DNA of 46,770 nt from the NCBI GenBank assembly GCA_022241785.1, contig JAKOMP010000045.1:1-46770 (forward strand), read 5' to 3'. This DNA is from Cyanocohniella sp. LLY. Its GTDB lineage: Bacteria; Cyanobacteriota; Cyanobacteriia; Cyanobacteriales; Nostocaceae. Made by a program: the position numbers and the translations under genes. Shown in pieces: positions 1 through 6,618 of this stretch (positions are counted from its first letter, which is position 1; each line of letters begins with the position of its first letter). The notes under the pieces are model-generated. The model worked only from the letters and a program-made list of their open reading frames with translations. It was not told the origin of the DNA and made no database searches.

Positions 1-27
1 TTAAAAAAATTGCTCAGGAGTTAATTG

Positions 28-390
28 GTGGATATGAACCAGAACTGGGATGAGAAACAAGCAAGGTTTCAAAGCGAAAATACCTCAAGTCGTTTAGGAC
101 ATATAGCTTCCAATTTAGCTAGAGTGAGAACGTTTTGTAATACTGCTTACCCTGAAGCTGTTAAGAGTGTAGCAAATGAAACTATATGTTTTATTGAATG
201 GACAGCAGCAGAAATTGAACCAGAATATGCTGAAGAATTAGTGAACATTCAAGTTCAACTAGCACGGTGGAAATTAAATTTTGATAGTCTTTGGTCTGAT
301 GAGAGCGAACGCATGAATATGTCTGAGCAAGCTAGTGTTTGGTCAGAGCGATTATTAGATATGTCAGGTTTGTTGTCTGAATCCATTTAA
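28..390 (+). CDS. Small hypothetical protein
   Basis: I do not recognise this protein of about 120 residues. It is acidic, Trp-rich and probably all-helical, with no membrane segment or signal peptide, so it is likely cytoplasmic. TTG at 25, GTG at 28 and ATG at 34 are in frame. I chose GTG at 28 because AGGAG at 16-20 lies 7 bases upstream, the best spacing of the three. It is followed on the same strand by a frameshifted HigA-like antitoxin remnant, so it could once have belonged to a toxin-antitoxin or other accessory locus, but nothing in its sequence identifies it as a toxin. It has no visible link to the biosynthetic cluster. Confidence 0.55.
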   Translation: MDMNQNWDEKQARFQSENTSSRLGHIASNLARVRTFCNTAYPEAVKSVANETICFIEWTAAEIEPEYAEELVNIQVQLARWKLNFDSLWSDESERMNMSEQASVWSERLLDMSGLLSESI

Positions 391-431
391 AACTTTTGCA
401 CAAGGCGTTAGATACTAAAATAAATGGAAAA

Positions 432-658
432 ATGACTCGTACTTTTAATCCTGATTCTTATGGTAAATTGCTTGCAGAGTATCAGCCAAAAATAATTACC
501 ACCGAACAGGAAAACGAACAAGCCATAAACTCACTTTAACTTTAGAACATCGTCCCAATCGTACACCAGAAGAAGAGATACTAATTGAACTTTTCTTTTT
601 CTCTTTTCGACTTGTCAATATGTCCACATTTTCGGTACTGGAGACTAGAGTTTTTTGA
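432..658 (+). pseudogene. Frameshifted HigA-like antitoxin remnant
   Basis: The first open stretch, from ATG 432 to TAA 537-539, encodes 35 residues beginning MTRTFNPDSYGKLLAEYQ. This resembles the N-terminus of cyanobacterial HigA-type antitoxins. In another frame from about 542, LEHRPNRTPEEEILIEL follows, which is the next conserved block of the same family, and that frame closes at TGA 656-658. A single indel near 530-541 therefore separates two halves that belong together, and the C-terminal helix-turn-helix is gone. I infer a decayed antitoxin gene. No HigB-like toxin is visible upstream; the intact small gene ending at 390 does not resemble one. Confidence 0.6.
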
Positions 659-748
659 ATTGATTTTAATTACAGAGTCGGGAGTTCGACTCTAGGCGTA
701 GGAGATGTTAGACAGTCCCAGACTGCAATCTCTGTCTGATGCCTGAAT

Positions 749-768
749 CCCCCGTTTTAAAACGGGGG
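749..768. terminator. Perfect GC-ended palindrome, possible bidirectional terminator
   Basis: CCCCCGTTTT is followed directly by AAAACGGGGG, giving a perfect 20-base palindrome. It lies 45 bases beyond the acylase stop codon (814-816 on the minus strand), where the end of the leftward operon is expected. No clear T-tract follows on either strand, so it may be an intrinsic terminator of the hairpin-only type or simply a dispersed repeat. Confidence 0.4.
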
Positions 769-813
769 AGTGGCTCAAAACCTTTCCTTGCTTCGTAGCT
801 AGATACTCGATTT

Positions 814-2913
814 TTAAAAAGCCTGACGAGTTTCCAAATGCTTTAAAATATCTGTACGCTTGAGCCAAGCTGGACGCAACTGTTGTTTCGCAAACATCTG
901 TAACTGATCACCAATATGGGGTGAACCAGGCTGAGTAGCATTGCCATAACTATTAAGTACCATAGCCCGCACTGGTTGAGAAAATTCCACTGCTGCGACA
1001 AAAGAATCTCCACCCACTGAATTAAAAGTTCCATTTGATTGACGTCTAAACCAGAGGTTGCGGAAAACACCGAGAGGATCTGCACCACCATTGGCAGGTA
1101 AACTGACATCGCCATAATTGAGCCGAAAAACTTCTCCCCATGCCACATCTAACTTGCCATAGGTTTTCTGTACCTGAGCGGCTGCTGTTTCTAATTGGGC
1201 AACGGCTGCTTGAGGATTGACCAAACCGTCAGGTGTGGTGAGGGGTTGGTTTTCACTCCAAGGGATACGAAAAACTGTATCTAAATCTATTTGTTGTACC
1301 CAAGTAGTAAACAATACTGCGCCTTTGCTATCAGCATTGGCTTGCTTGTCCCAAGCGGCTAACACATTGGCAGCATTTTTAGCTAGTTCACTTCCCTGTT
1401 CTTGTGTAGCGGCAATTAAATCATCCAAGATGCGGTCTGCTAGTTCCATCAGGGTTGAGTGCTTGTAAGCTACCATTTCATCAAAGCTGATTTTGTCATC
1501 CTCAAACAGCATTTTGGCAGAACTCTGTGCGCGAAAGTCCATAAACCTTGGTGCCATGTAAGATGGGTATTTATCGGCTTTAATAGCCGTGGGGAATGTG
1601 GCTGTCCAAGGTGGGTCATTAGCGTTTTGCAACCAACCACTTTTGGGGTCAACGATGCGGGGTAAGTCACGGTAAGGATGATATTTTGTCCATAAGGTTT
1701 GAGAAATATTACCAGGAATCATACCTTGCCAGTATTGAAAATCACCTTGTTTTCTGATGGGAACTTGACCGTTGAACAGGTGCATTATGTGACCATCTTT
1801 ATCTGCATAGATGACAGTAAACATGGGCAATTGCAAGCGTTTAAGTGCTGCTTCAAATTGTGAAAGGTTTTGCGATCGCGCCATATCCCACCACTGTTCC
1901 AGCACCTTTGGCTCGTCAAGTCCAACTACCAGCAGCGCTACGGCTTGATTATTAGTTTCTGATATTACAGGCCCATGTACAGAATGTTTAACTACTAAGG
2001 GTTCTGTTTTCCAAGTGCCATCTTGTTGTTTGATTTTTAACGCCAGAGTTTTGGTTTCAAAAGGTCGCACTTTGCCATCGAAGCGATAACCATTATCAAT
2101 TAACTCTAAGTTGTAAGCATCCCAACCGTCATGAGTATTGACCGTATGAGTCCAGCCTAAATGATCATTGAAGGCGATCGCCAACACAGGAATCCCCACA
2201 AGTGTAGCGCCATAAGCATGAAACCCTGGAGCCGTCATTTGGGCTTCGTACCAGAGGAATAAATCAGACCAAGGTAAGTGAGGGTTGGCTAGCAGCATAG
2301 CATGACCGTTTTCTGAGCGTGATGGTGCGATCGCCCAACCATTAGACCCTGCTTTTTCATCTGGCTGGCTAATACCTGCAACTTGTCCGGGGTTGACCAC
2401 AAAAGTAAAATGCAAAACTCGATGCAGATGAGCTAATACATCTTCTGGTTTGACAGGTAATACTACTTCTACTTCATCATCTATTAAGTCACTATGCTCT
2501 TGAGCATAAGCATTGATTCCCGTAGCAAAGGCATTTAGATAACTGCGAAAAGCTGGACTTTGTTGTTTGTACCAAGAACGCGCCCGTTCTGGAACTCCCA
2601 TAGTCATGACCCAACGGTCTGATTCTAAATAATCTTCTCCCCAGTATTCGGCAGCTTGTCCTCTTGCTTGACCATAAAGCCGTAAAAGCAAGTTACCATG
2701 ACTTTGCATTTGCGCCCAACCAAATGCTTGAAATGCACTTTGAGCATTTTTACCATAGATGTGAGGCACACCATAGGTATCCCAGAGAATTTCTGTGGAT
2801 GTTGCTGATATGACTCCGCTTTGAGTTGCTAAAAATACAGCAAATATAAAACTAATAATGAGTGGTATAAATCGCTGCGGTTTTCTTTGAAAAAATAACA
2901 GTAAATCGCTCAT
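814..2913 (-). CDS. Secreted penicillin-acylase-family (S45, Ntn hydrolase) protein
   Basis: This 699-residue protein belongs to the family of penicillin acylases and AHL/lipopeptide acylases such as PvdQ. The family hydrolyses an amide between an acyl chain and an amine after autocatalytic processing into two chains. Visible features are a basic then hydrophobic N-terminus (residues about 10-37), fitting Sec export to the periplasm, and EKAGSNGWAI around residue 190, where Ser190 should become the N-terminal nucleophile. NANDPPW follows with Asn432, which falls at beta-chain position 243, close to the catalytic Asn241 of penicillin G acylase. It is the last gene of the leftward operon with the thioesterase and MbtH genes. 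Because the assembly line starts with a fatty-acyl-AMP ligase, this enzyme could remove the acyl chain from a lipidated precursor, as PvdQ does for pyoverdine. That role is inference; quorum-signal degradation is an alternative. Confidence 0.85.
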   Translation of the reverse strand: MSDLLLFFQRKPQRFIPLIISFIFAVFLATQSGVISATSTEILWDTYGVPHIYGKNAQSAFQAFGWAQMQSHGNLLLRLYGQARGQAAEYWGEDYLESDRWVMTMGVPERARSWYKQQSPAFRSYLNAFATGINAYAQEHSDLIDDEVEVVLPVKPEDVLAHLHRVLHFTFVVNPGQVAGISQPDEKAGSNGWAIAPSRSENGHAMLLANPHLPWSDLFLWYEAQMTAPGFHAYGATLVGIPVLAIAFNDHLGWTHTVNTHDGWDAYNLELIDNGYRFDGKVRPFETKTLALKIKQQDGTWKTEPLVVKHSVHGPVISETNNQAVALLVVGLDEPKVLEQWWDMARSQNLSQFEAALKRLQLPMFTVIYADKDGHIMHLFNGQVPIRKQGDFQYWQGMIPGNISQTLWTKYHPYRDLPRIVDPKSGWLQNANDPPWTATFPTAIKADKYPSYMAPRFMDFRAQSSAKMLFEDDKISFDEMVAYKHSTLMELADRILDDLIAATQEQGSELAKNAANVLAAWDKQANADSKGAVLFTTWVQQIDLDTVFRIPWSENQPLTTPDGLVNPQAAVAQLETAAAQVQKTYGKLDVAWGEVFRLNYGDVSLPANGGADPLGVFRNLWFRRQSNGTFNSVGGDSFVAAVEFSQPVRAMVLNSYGNATQPGSPHIGDQLQMFAKQQLRPAWLKRTDILKHLETRQAF

Positions 2914-3196
2914 ATTTCCCAGTATACTATTTTTGTTATTGCCTTTTAACTATAATTCTCTCAATCATCTCATTTGGCAGTTTATAAAGATTGGCAATTT
3001 CACTAATAGTAGCAACTCTTAAATTCAACATATCCCTAATTTCTAAAATTTGCTTATTCTTTAGGATTGTTCTATCTAAGTTACCTACATTCGCACCAGA
3101 AATCTTTGATTCTTTGATTGATTAAACTCATAAATTTCAATGCATTTTAATCAACCATAAGTTGGCTAATATAATTAACAAACCTAAATTATAAAT
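2914..3196. other. Intergenic gap holding a short gene remnant
   Basis: This is the gap between the thioesterase stop and the acylase start on the minus strand. The acylase-proximal part has TATACT-like sequence and a weak GGGA before the acylase ATG. The rest carries the 61-codon open stretch described separately, then AT-rich DNA (about 3125-3196) in which I see nothing definite. Confidence 0.4.
2936..3121 (-). pseudogene. Unrecognised C-terminal gene fragment
   Basis: An open stretch of 61 codons on the minus strand begins directly after a stop codon and ends at TAA (2936-2938). It has no start codon until an internal ATG. The translation includes KNKQILEIRDMLNLR and ISEIANLYKLPNEMIERI, an amphipathic, helix-turn-helix-like composition reminiscent of the C-terminal tails of cyanobacterial nuclease or transposase-type proteins, but I cannot name the family. 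Absence of an N-terminal part suggests a decayed gene. It lies between two genes of the leftward operon. Confidence 0.3.
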
Positions 3197-3976
3197 TTAA
3201 TGCAAATGTTTAAGGTTACCAATAATTTGTTGCAGTTCTTGAGAAAAAGACTGTAGTAGAAGTGATTGATCTGAGTGTAAAAAGAAATGATCACCCCTGA
3301 ACATCTGGAGTAAAAATGTAGAATTAGTTTGCTCCTGCCATGCTTGAAGTTCATCACAATTAACCTCTTGATCTTGTAACCCACCAAAGGCCGTGATGGG
3401 GCAATTAAGTGCTAGTTCAGCAGTATAGACATAAGTTTCTAAAACCGCAAAATCTGCTCGGAGAATGGGGATGAGAAATTGCATCAGTTCAGCGTTTTCT
3501 AGTACCGCCTCAGGAGTACCATTTAGACGGCGTAATTCTTCTTTGAAAGCAGGTTCGCCAAGAGCATGTATGGGTGGGTCTGGATGAGGAATTTGGGGAG
3601 CGCGGCGACCGGAAACAAACAAATGTATCGGTTCCACATTATAGAGTTTGCGGAGTAGACGAGCCAGTTCAAAGCTCACTAGCGCTCCCATGCTGTGACC
3701 AAAGAAGGCGAATGGTTTATTTAAGTGTGGAAGAAGAGCAGGAGCGATCGCATTAACTAAAGGTTCTAACTGCGAAAATAAAGCTGTTCTCATTTGAGTT
3801 CCTCGTCCGGGTAGTTCGATAGGACAAACTTCGACAGTTTTCGGTAGACTGTCTGACCACGTACGGAAAATCAGAGAACTACCTCCTGCGTAGGGGAAGC
3901 AGAATAAACGCACTGAAGCTTGAGGATTTGGTTGAGGACAAGTAACCAAAGATTTATAGGTTGGTATAGTTGTCAT
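3197..3976 (-). CDS. Type II thioesterase (alpha/beta hydrolase)
   Basis: This 259-residue stand-alone thioesterase is of the kind that accompanies NRPS/PKS systems. It removes wrong or stalled acyl groups from carrier-protein phosphopantetheine arms in the cytoplasm. The family hallmarks are present: FCFPYAGG near residues 25-32, an oxyanion-region ELPGRG at 54-59, the nucleophile elbow GHSMG at 93-97 with Ser95, Asp202 in GGLQDQEV and His230 in GDHFFL, which together give the catalytic triad. Length is typical for the family (about 240-260). It lies downstream of the MbtH gene in the leftward operon, consistent with service to the divergent assembly line. It is not the chain-terminating TE, which would normally be fused to the last synthetase and is not in this window. 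Confidence 0.92.
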   Translation of the reverse strand: MTTIPTYKSLVTCPQPNPQASVRLFCFPYAGGSSLIFRTWSDSLPKTVEVCPIELPGRGTQMRTALFSQLEPLVNAIAPALLPHLNKPFAFFGHSMGALVSFELARLLRKLYNVEPIHLFVSGRRAPQIPHPDPPIHALGEPAFKEELRRLNGTPEAVLENAELMQFLIPILRADFAVLETYVYTAELALNCPITAFGGLQDQEVNCDELQAWQEQTNSTFLLQMFRGDHFFLHSDQSLLLQSFSQELQQIIGNLKHLH

Positions 3977-4065
3977 GATTTAGAGGGGAAAATTGACAAA
4001 ATAGTCTGACAAAGTAGTGTTTGGGCTTTTTGCAGTTAGAACCTCTTACTGAATGAACTACTCAC

Positions 4066-4109
4066 CCCTACCTTCTCTGTTCGCGTAGCGTCTCGTAGAG
4101 AAGGTAGGG
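4066..4109. repeat. Inverted repeat, 13-bp perfect stem
   Basis: CCCTACCTTCTCT (4066-4078) is perfectly complementary to 4097-4109, leaving an 18-base loop that contains TTCGCGTAGCGTCTC. Loop-plus-arm sequences of this kind look like the small dispersed palindromic elements common in Nostoc genomes. It lies between the MbtH gene and the thioesterase gene within the leftward operon, so it could attenuate transcription or shape mRNA ends there. No T-tract follows in the direction of transcription. Confidence 0.6.
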
Positions 4110-4129
4110 ACTTTCGCGTTACGTTAATG

Positions 4130-4357
4130 TTAACTCTGGCTGCGAGCAGCTTCTTCCATCTTTTTCCTGAGACTGAGTGGTCTCATGTCAGTCCATACTT
4201 CCTTAATATATTCAAGACATTTTGCCTTCAGACCAGTTTTACCTGCGTCTCGCCAGCCAAGTGCATTTTCTCGGTCAGCAGGCCAGATGGAATACTGTTC
4301 TTCGTGATTAACTACAACTTTGTAAATTGTTGTGTCCTCTTTGTCATCTTGATACAT
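4130..4357 (-). CDS. MbtH-like protein, NRPS adenylation partner
   Basis: This 75-residue MbtH-family protein binds NRPS adenylation domains and is often required for their folding or activity. The family signature is complete: [10 protein letters not shown] at 17-26, GW at 34-35, [10 protein letters not shown] at 42-51 and [11 protein letters not shown] at 54-64. An excellent AGGAGG ribosome-binding site precedes the ATG by 6 bases on the minus strand. It is in the leftward operon divergent from the NRPS genes, and is the only MbtH homologue in the window, so it presumably serves all five or six adenylation domains encoded to the right. A + strand open frame across the same bases has no such signature and is a shadow. 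Confidence 0.96.
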   Translation of the reverse strand: MYQDDKEDTTIYKVVVNHEEQYSIWPADRENALGWRDAGKTGLKAKCLEYIKEVWTDMRPLSLRKKMEEAARSQS

Positions 4358-4433
4358 TTTTTCCTCCTATTGGTTTATTTGTAATGCCTGATATTCATTA
4401 GAGAAAAATTAATACTTCCGACTTTCGACTTAA

Positions 4434-4760
4434 TTACTGTTCTATCGGTTTTAGATGTCCTTTACCTTCAAAATTATCGAGGTTAATGTCTGCAATACAT
4501 TGAACTTTGACGTAGTTTAAGGTCAAGTTGCCAACTATATGAACTTTTCCTGTTTGATGCTCAAAGTCAGCTTCATTGAAATTAGATAACTCTGGATCTA
4601 GTCTGACACCTAAATCAGTACCTCCTTTGGTATCTGTAAATTTGATATGAACATAACCTCTATCAATACTTTCTTTCAAAAGAGTGGCAGTTTTTTCATG
4701 TCGTAAGCTGACTTCGACAGGATGTTGACCTTCTGATAATTTTTGTACTAACTCATTCAT
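4434..4760 (-). CDS. Conserved-looking small protein of unknown function
   Basis: I do not recognise this 108-residue protein. It has no signal peptide, membrane segment or Cys-rich motif and looks like a small soluble alpha/beta or all-beta fold, with alternating hydrophobic strands such as KVHIVGNLTLNYVKV near residues 72-86. A good ribosome-binding site (AGGAG, 8 bases from ATG) supports the start. It is transcribed leftwards, 17 bases after the next gene and 76 bases before MbtH, so all are likely co-transcribed. Its position beside MbtH suggests an accessory role in the NRPS/PKS pathway or in binding or self-protection from the product, but the sequence gives no function. Confidence 0.75.
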   Translation of the reverse strand: MNELVQKLSEGQHPVEVSLRHEKTATLLKESIDRGYVHIKFTDTKGGTDLGVRLDPELSNFNEADFEHQTGKVHIVGNLTLNYVKVQCIADINLDNFEGKGHLKPIEQ

Positions 4761-4777
4761 GACAGTTTCTCCTAATT

Positions 4778-5113
4778 TTATGACTCAACTTTTTCTGGTT
4801 CCACTGATGTTTTGACTTGTACGGTTTCGTAAACTGGAATTTCAAAATCCAGGATATTATGGCAGAAATCTTTCCATTCAGGAGTTACGTTGTCAAAGAT
4901 AATATTCTCATCCTTGAAAATCCCATCGGTAACTACATAATTTTCTTGCAAATAAAGAAAGTCATCATCAGTTAATTCCCGATTACTTTCAATTTTCTCA
5001 CCCTCAACTTCCTTTTGTTCTTTTTTTGTATTTTCCGCACACTCAGTCCACTGACTAAATTCACGCAATTTTTTCAAAGAGTATGCTTTGCAATATTTTC
5101 CCATTGTTGCCAT
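4778..5113 (-). CDS. Conserved-looking small acidic protein of unknown function
   Basis: I do not recognise this 111-residue acidic protein. The frame is open further upstream (to 5158), but I place the start at the ATG at 5111-5113, giving MATMGKYCKAYSLKKL, because AAGAGG lies about 7 bases before it and the extra upstream residues look random. It contains ELTDDDFLYLQENYVVTDGI and NVTPEWKDFCHNIL, with aromatic and acidic patches, and no signal peptide or membrane helix. It is followed after 17 bases by the other unrecognised small gene. The two form a pair between a glyoxalase-like gene and MbtH, which suggests a specific accessory function in this pathway. Confidence 0.72.
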   Translation of the reverse strand: MATMGKYCKAYSLKKLREFSQWTECAENTKKEQKEVEGEKIESNRELTDDDFLYLQENYVVTDGIFKDENIIFDNVTPEWKDFCHNILDFEIPVYETVQVKTSVEPEKVES

Positions 5114-5279
5114 AGTAATACCTCTTAGATTCTGTTTGGCGAGTGATGCTATGACCAAATAATTACTAATTCGTAATTTGTGATTTTAAGCTCCTTAATT
5201 GATTCTCATGATTTCTAAAATCTGATTTTAATTTTGGAGTATTAATTACAAATTACCACTTTGCGGCTTTACCCTAGTT

Positions 5280-6008
5280 TCAGCATTTCAATAAAATTGG
5301 TAAAGTTGGTCTAGCATCAAGTTTTTTTTCTCTCATCCCCTGGTCAAAAGTTAGCTCTATTAGTGGAGTTTCCCCACGTTCAATAGTGACAGCATTATTT
5401 ATGCAAAGTAGAGAGATAGCATTAGTCAAATCTTTATCGCTATTAACTGTAATTTTGACATTCGTTAGCTTTTTTATCCCTAAAGGGTGAGAAATTAATT
5501 GCTGATGTGCTGTTGATGCAAGATCAAGCCAAGTTGTGAGAGCAATACAGTCAGGCATTATAAAGCAAAAAGGCTCTTCTTGATGAGCAAGATTTTCTGC
5601 GGCAAAATTAATAGCCATCTGTGTTCGCATCAACTCAGCCTGGTATAAGCTAGAATGAGGTATCAAATTGCTCTGATTAGACTTCCTGCGTAGACCAATA
5701 CCAAAAGGTGATGCTCCTGTGTATTGCCCACGAATGCGTGTTAGCTGATGAACGTCTGTTAACTCAGATTGCTGCTGCTCTACTGTATATTTATCTTCTA
5801 TCCAAATCAACTCAAGGTAAAAATTTTCAAAAAAAAATATTTTTGAGGCTGTTCCTTGGTTGACGTGCTGCACTAATTGGTTAGAGCAGTAGAGACCAAG
5901 TTCTTGAAGAACTGAGACACTTTCAGCAGCTTGTTTCATGCAGATAAAAATGTGATCTACCTCTAGACAAAAATCATCTGCACTTATGTCGGTTGACGTG
6001 GTTTGCAT
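5280..6008 (-). CDS. VOC / glyoxalase-like domain protein
   Basis: This 242-residue soluble protein has an N-terminal vicinal-oxygen-chelate pattern: LEVDHIFICM near residues 15-24, a helix ending in LQELGLY, then GTASKIFFFENFYLELIWI near 52-70. This resembles the glyoxalase-like fold found in cyanobacterial proteins of undefined substrate. VOC proteins act as metal-dependent lyases, isomerases, dioxygenases or antibiotic-binding resistance proteins. His19 and Glu66 are plausible metal ligands, but I cannot confirm them. It is the first gene of the leftward operon. Its start lacks a clear ribosome-binding site; I keep ATG 6006-6008 because the domain needs these residues. Roles in tailoring or self-resistance are possible but unproven. 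Confidence 0.7.
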   Translation of the reverse strand: MQTTSTDISADDFCLEVDHIFICMKQAAESVSVLQELGLYCSNQLVQHVNQGTASKIFFFENFYLELIWIEDKYTVEQQQSELTDVHQLTRIRGQYTGASPFGIGLRRKSNQSNLIPHSSLYQAELMRTQMAINFAAENLAHQEEPFCFIMPDCIALTTWLDLASTAHQQLISHPLGIKKLTNVKITVNSDKDLTNAISLLCINNAVTIERGETPLIELTFDQGMREKKLDARPTLPILLKC

Positions 6009-6064
6009 AACAATCAGTTATCAGCTTTGATTTTTCTGGCTGAACTTGAGACTCTAGATGAATC

Positions 6065-6110
6065 AATTCAAAATTCAAAATTCAAAATTCAAAATTCAAA
6101 ATTCAAAATT
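6065..6110 (+). repeat. Heptanucleotide tandem repeat (AATTCAA)6
   Basis: Six exact copies of AATTCAA (6065-6106) are followed by a partial AATT. This is a short tandemly repeated repetitive (STRR-type) element, a class well known from heterocystous cyanobacteria. It lies about 57 bases upstream of the VOC start codon, on the promoter side of the leftward operon, so copy-number change might alter expression. It also creates the spurious open frame beginning at 6058. Confidence 0.9.
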
Positions 6111-6462
6111 AAATACAGGCACCTGCAAGAGTGAGGTGTTCTCCCTGCCTTGGGAAATAAGGATTTGTTTGCCCACAATTGCACTCGGTTTTGAACCTAG
6201 CTTTTTTCATAAAAAGATTTCTTCAGTTAGGAATTTTGATGTGTGGACAGTAAAATTTTAGTCTTGATTGCGCTACATGTACTCGTATCCATATGAATAT
6301 ACCTCTCATCTAGAACTTAATAGATGACAGAGTTATCTTACGATTGATGTACCCTTAATTAAGAATAAAGCGCAATTAAACGTGCTTATTTGGGTATTAA
6401 AAGCCAATTTTTTGTTTTTTCATTGTTTTTTTACGTTGTTAATGCAATTACTTAAGTACAAA

Positions 6463-6481
6463 GATTATCATTAATTTTATC
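6463..6481. promoter_or_regulatory. Possible Fur-box-like site (weak)
   Basis: The 19-mer GATTATCATTAATTTTATC matches the classical Fur consensus GATAATGATAATCATTATC at 13 of 19 positions. It lies in the divergent intergenic region, 455 bases upstream of the VOC gene and 138 bases upstream of the DUF3102 start. The region is very AT-rich, so a chance match is quite possible. The interest comes from the predicted beta-hydroxyaspartate in the product, a residue typical of siderophores. Confidence 0.2.
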
Positions 6482-6618
6482 AGAGATCAAGTTAACCACT
6501 TCATAATTTTTCTATGGCTGCAATCTTCCTGATCAAACACGTTGTTGGATGCTATTCGCCATCGCGATATAATTGGCTATGATAAATTTTGTGTAGAGAG
6601 TATCCTAAATATATTATT

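Larger units (their letters stand above)
391..813. other. Intergenic region with antitoxin remnant and palindrome
   Basis: Between the small hypothetical gene and the acylase there is no intact gene. The stretch holds the frameshifted antitoxin remnant (432-658), a short imperfect repeat region around 675-740 (for example agacag at 710-715 facing ctgtct at 732-737), and the GC-rich palindrome at 749-768. I see no tRNA or other RNA gene here. Confidence 0.5.
6009..6618. other. Divergent intergenic region with tandem repeat
   Basis: This region separates the leftward accessory operon from the rightward DUF3102 gene and should hold promoters for both. It contains the heptanucleotide repeat (6065-6110) and an AT-rich stretch (about 6350-6500) with a weak Fur-box-like 19-mer at 6463-6481. 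A 67-codon open frame over the repeat (6058-6261) looks like a chance reading of repeat DNA. I see no RNA gene. Confidence 0.45.

Noticed and set aside
670-710. Sequence resembling a tRNA T-arm (gagttcgactct context)
   Set aside because: Only the loop-like TTCGA is convincing. The stem does not pair beyond two bases, and no acceptor stem or anticodon arm can be drawn around it.
4127-4384. 85-codon + strand open frame
   Set aside because: It is antisense to the complete MbtH gene, which has a perfect family signature and ribosome-binding site.
5114-5158. Upstream extension of the 4778-5113 gene
   Set aside because: The internal ATG at 5111-5113 has a better-placed AAGAGG site, and the 15 extra residues look unlike the rest.
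6058-6261. 67-codon + strand open frame
   Set aside because: Its first third is the translated heptanucleotide repeat, it has no ribosome-binding site, and the rest shows no protein-like pattern.
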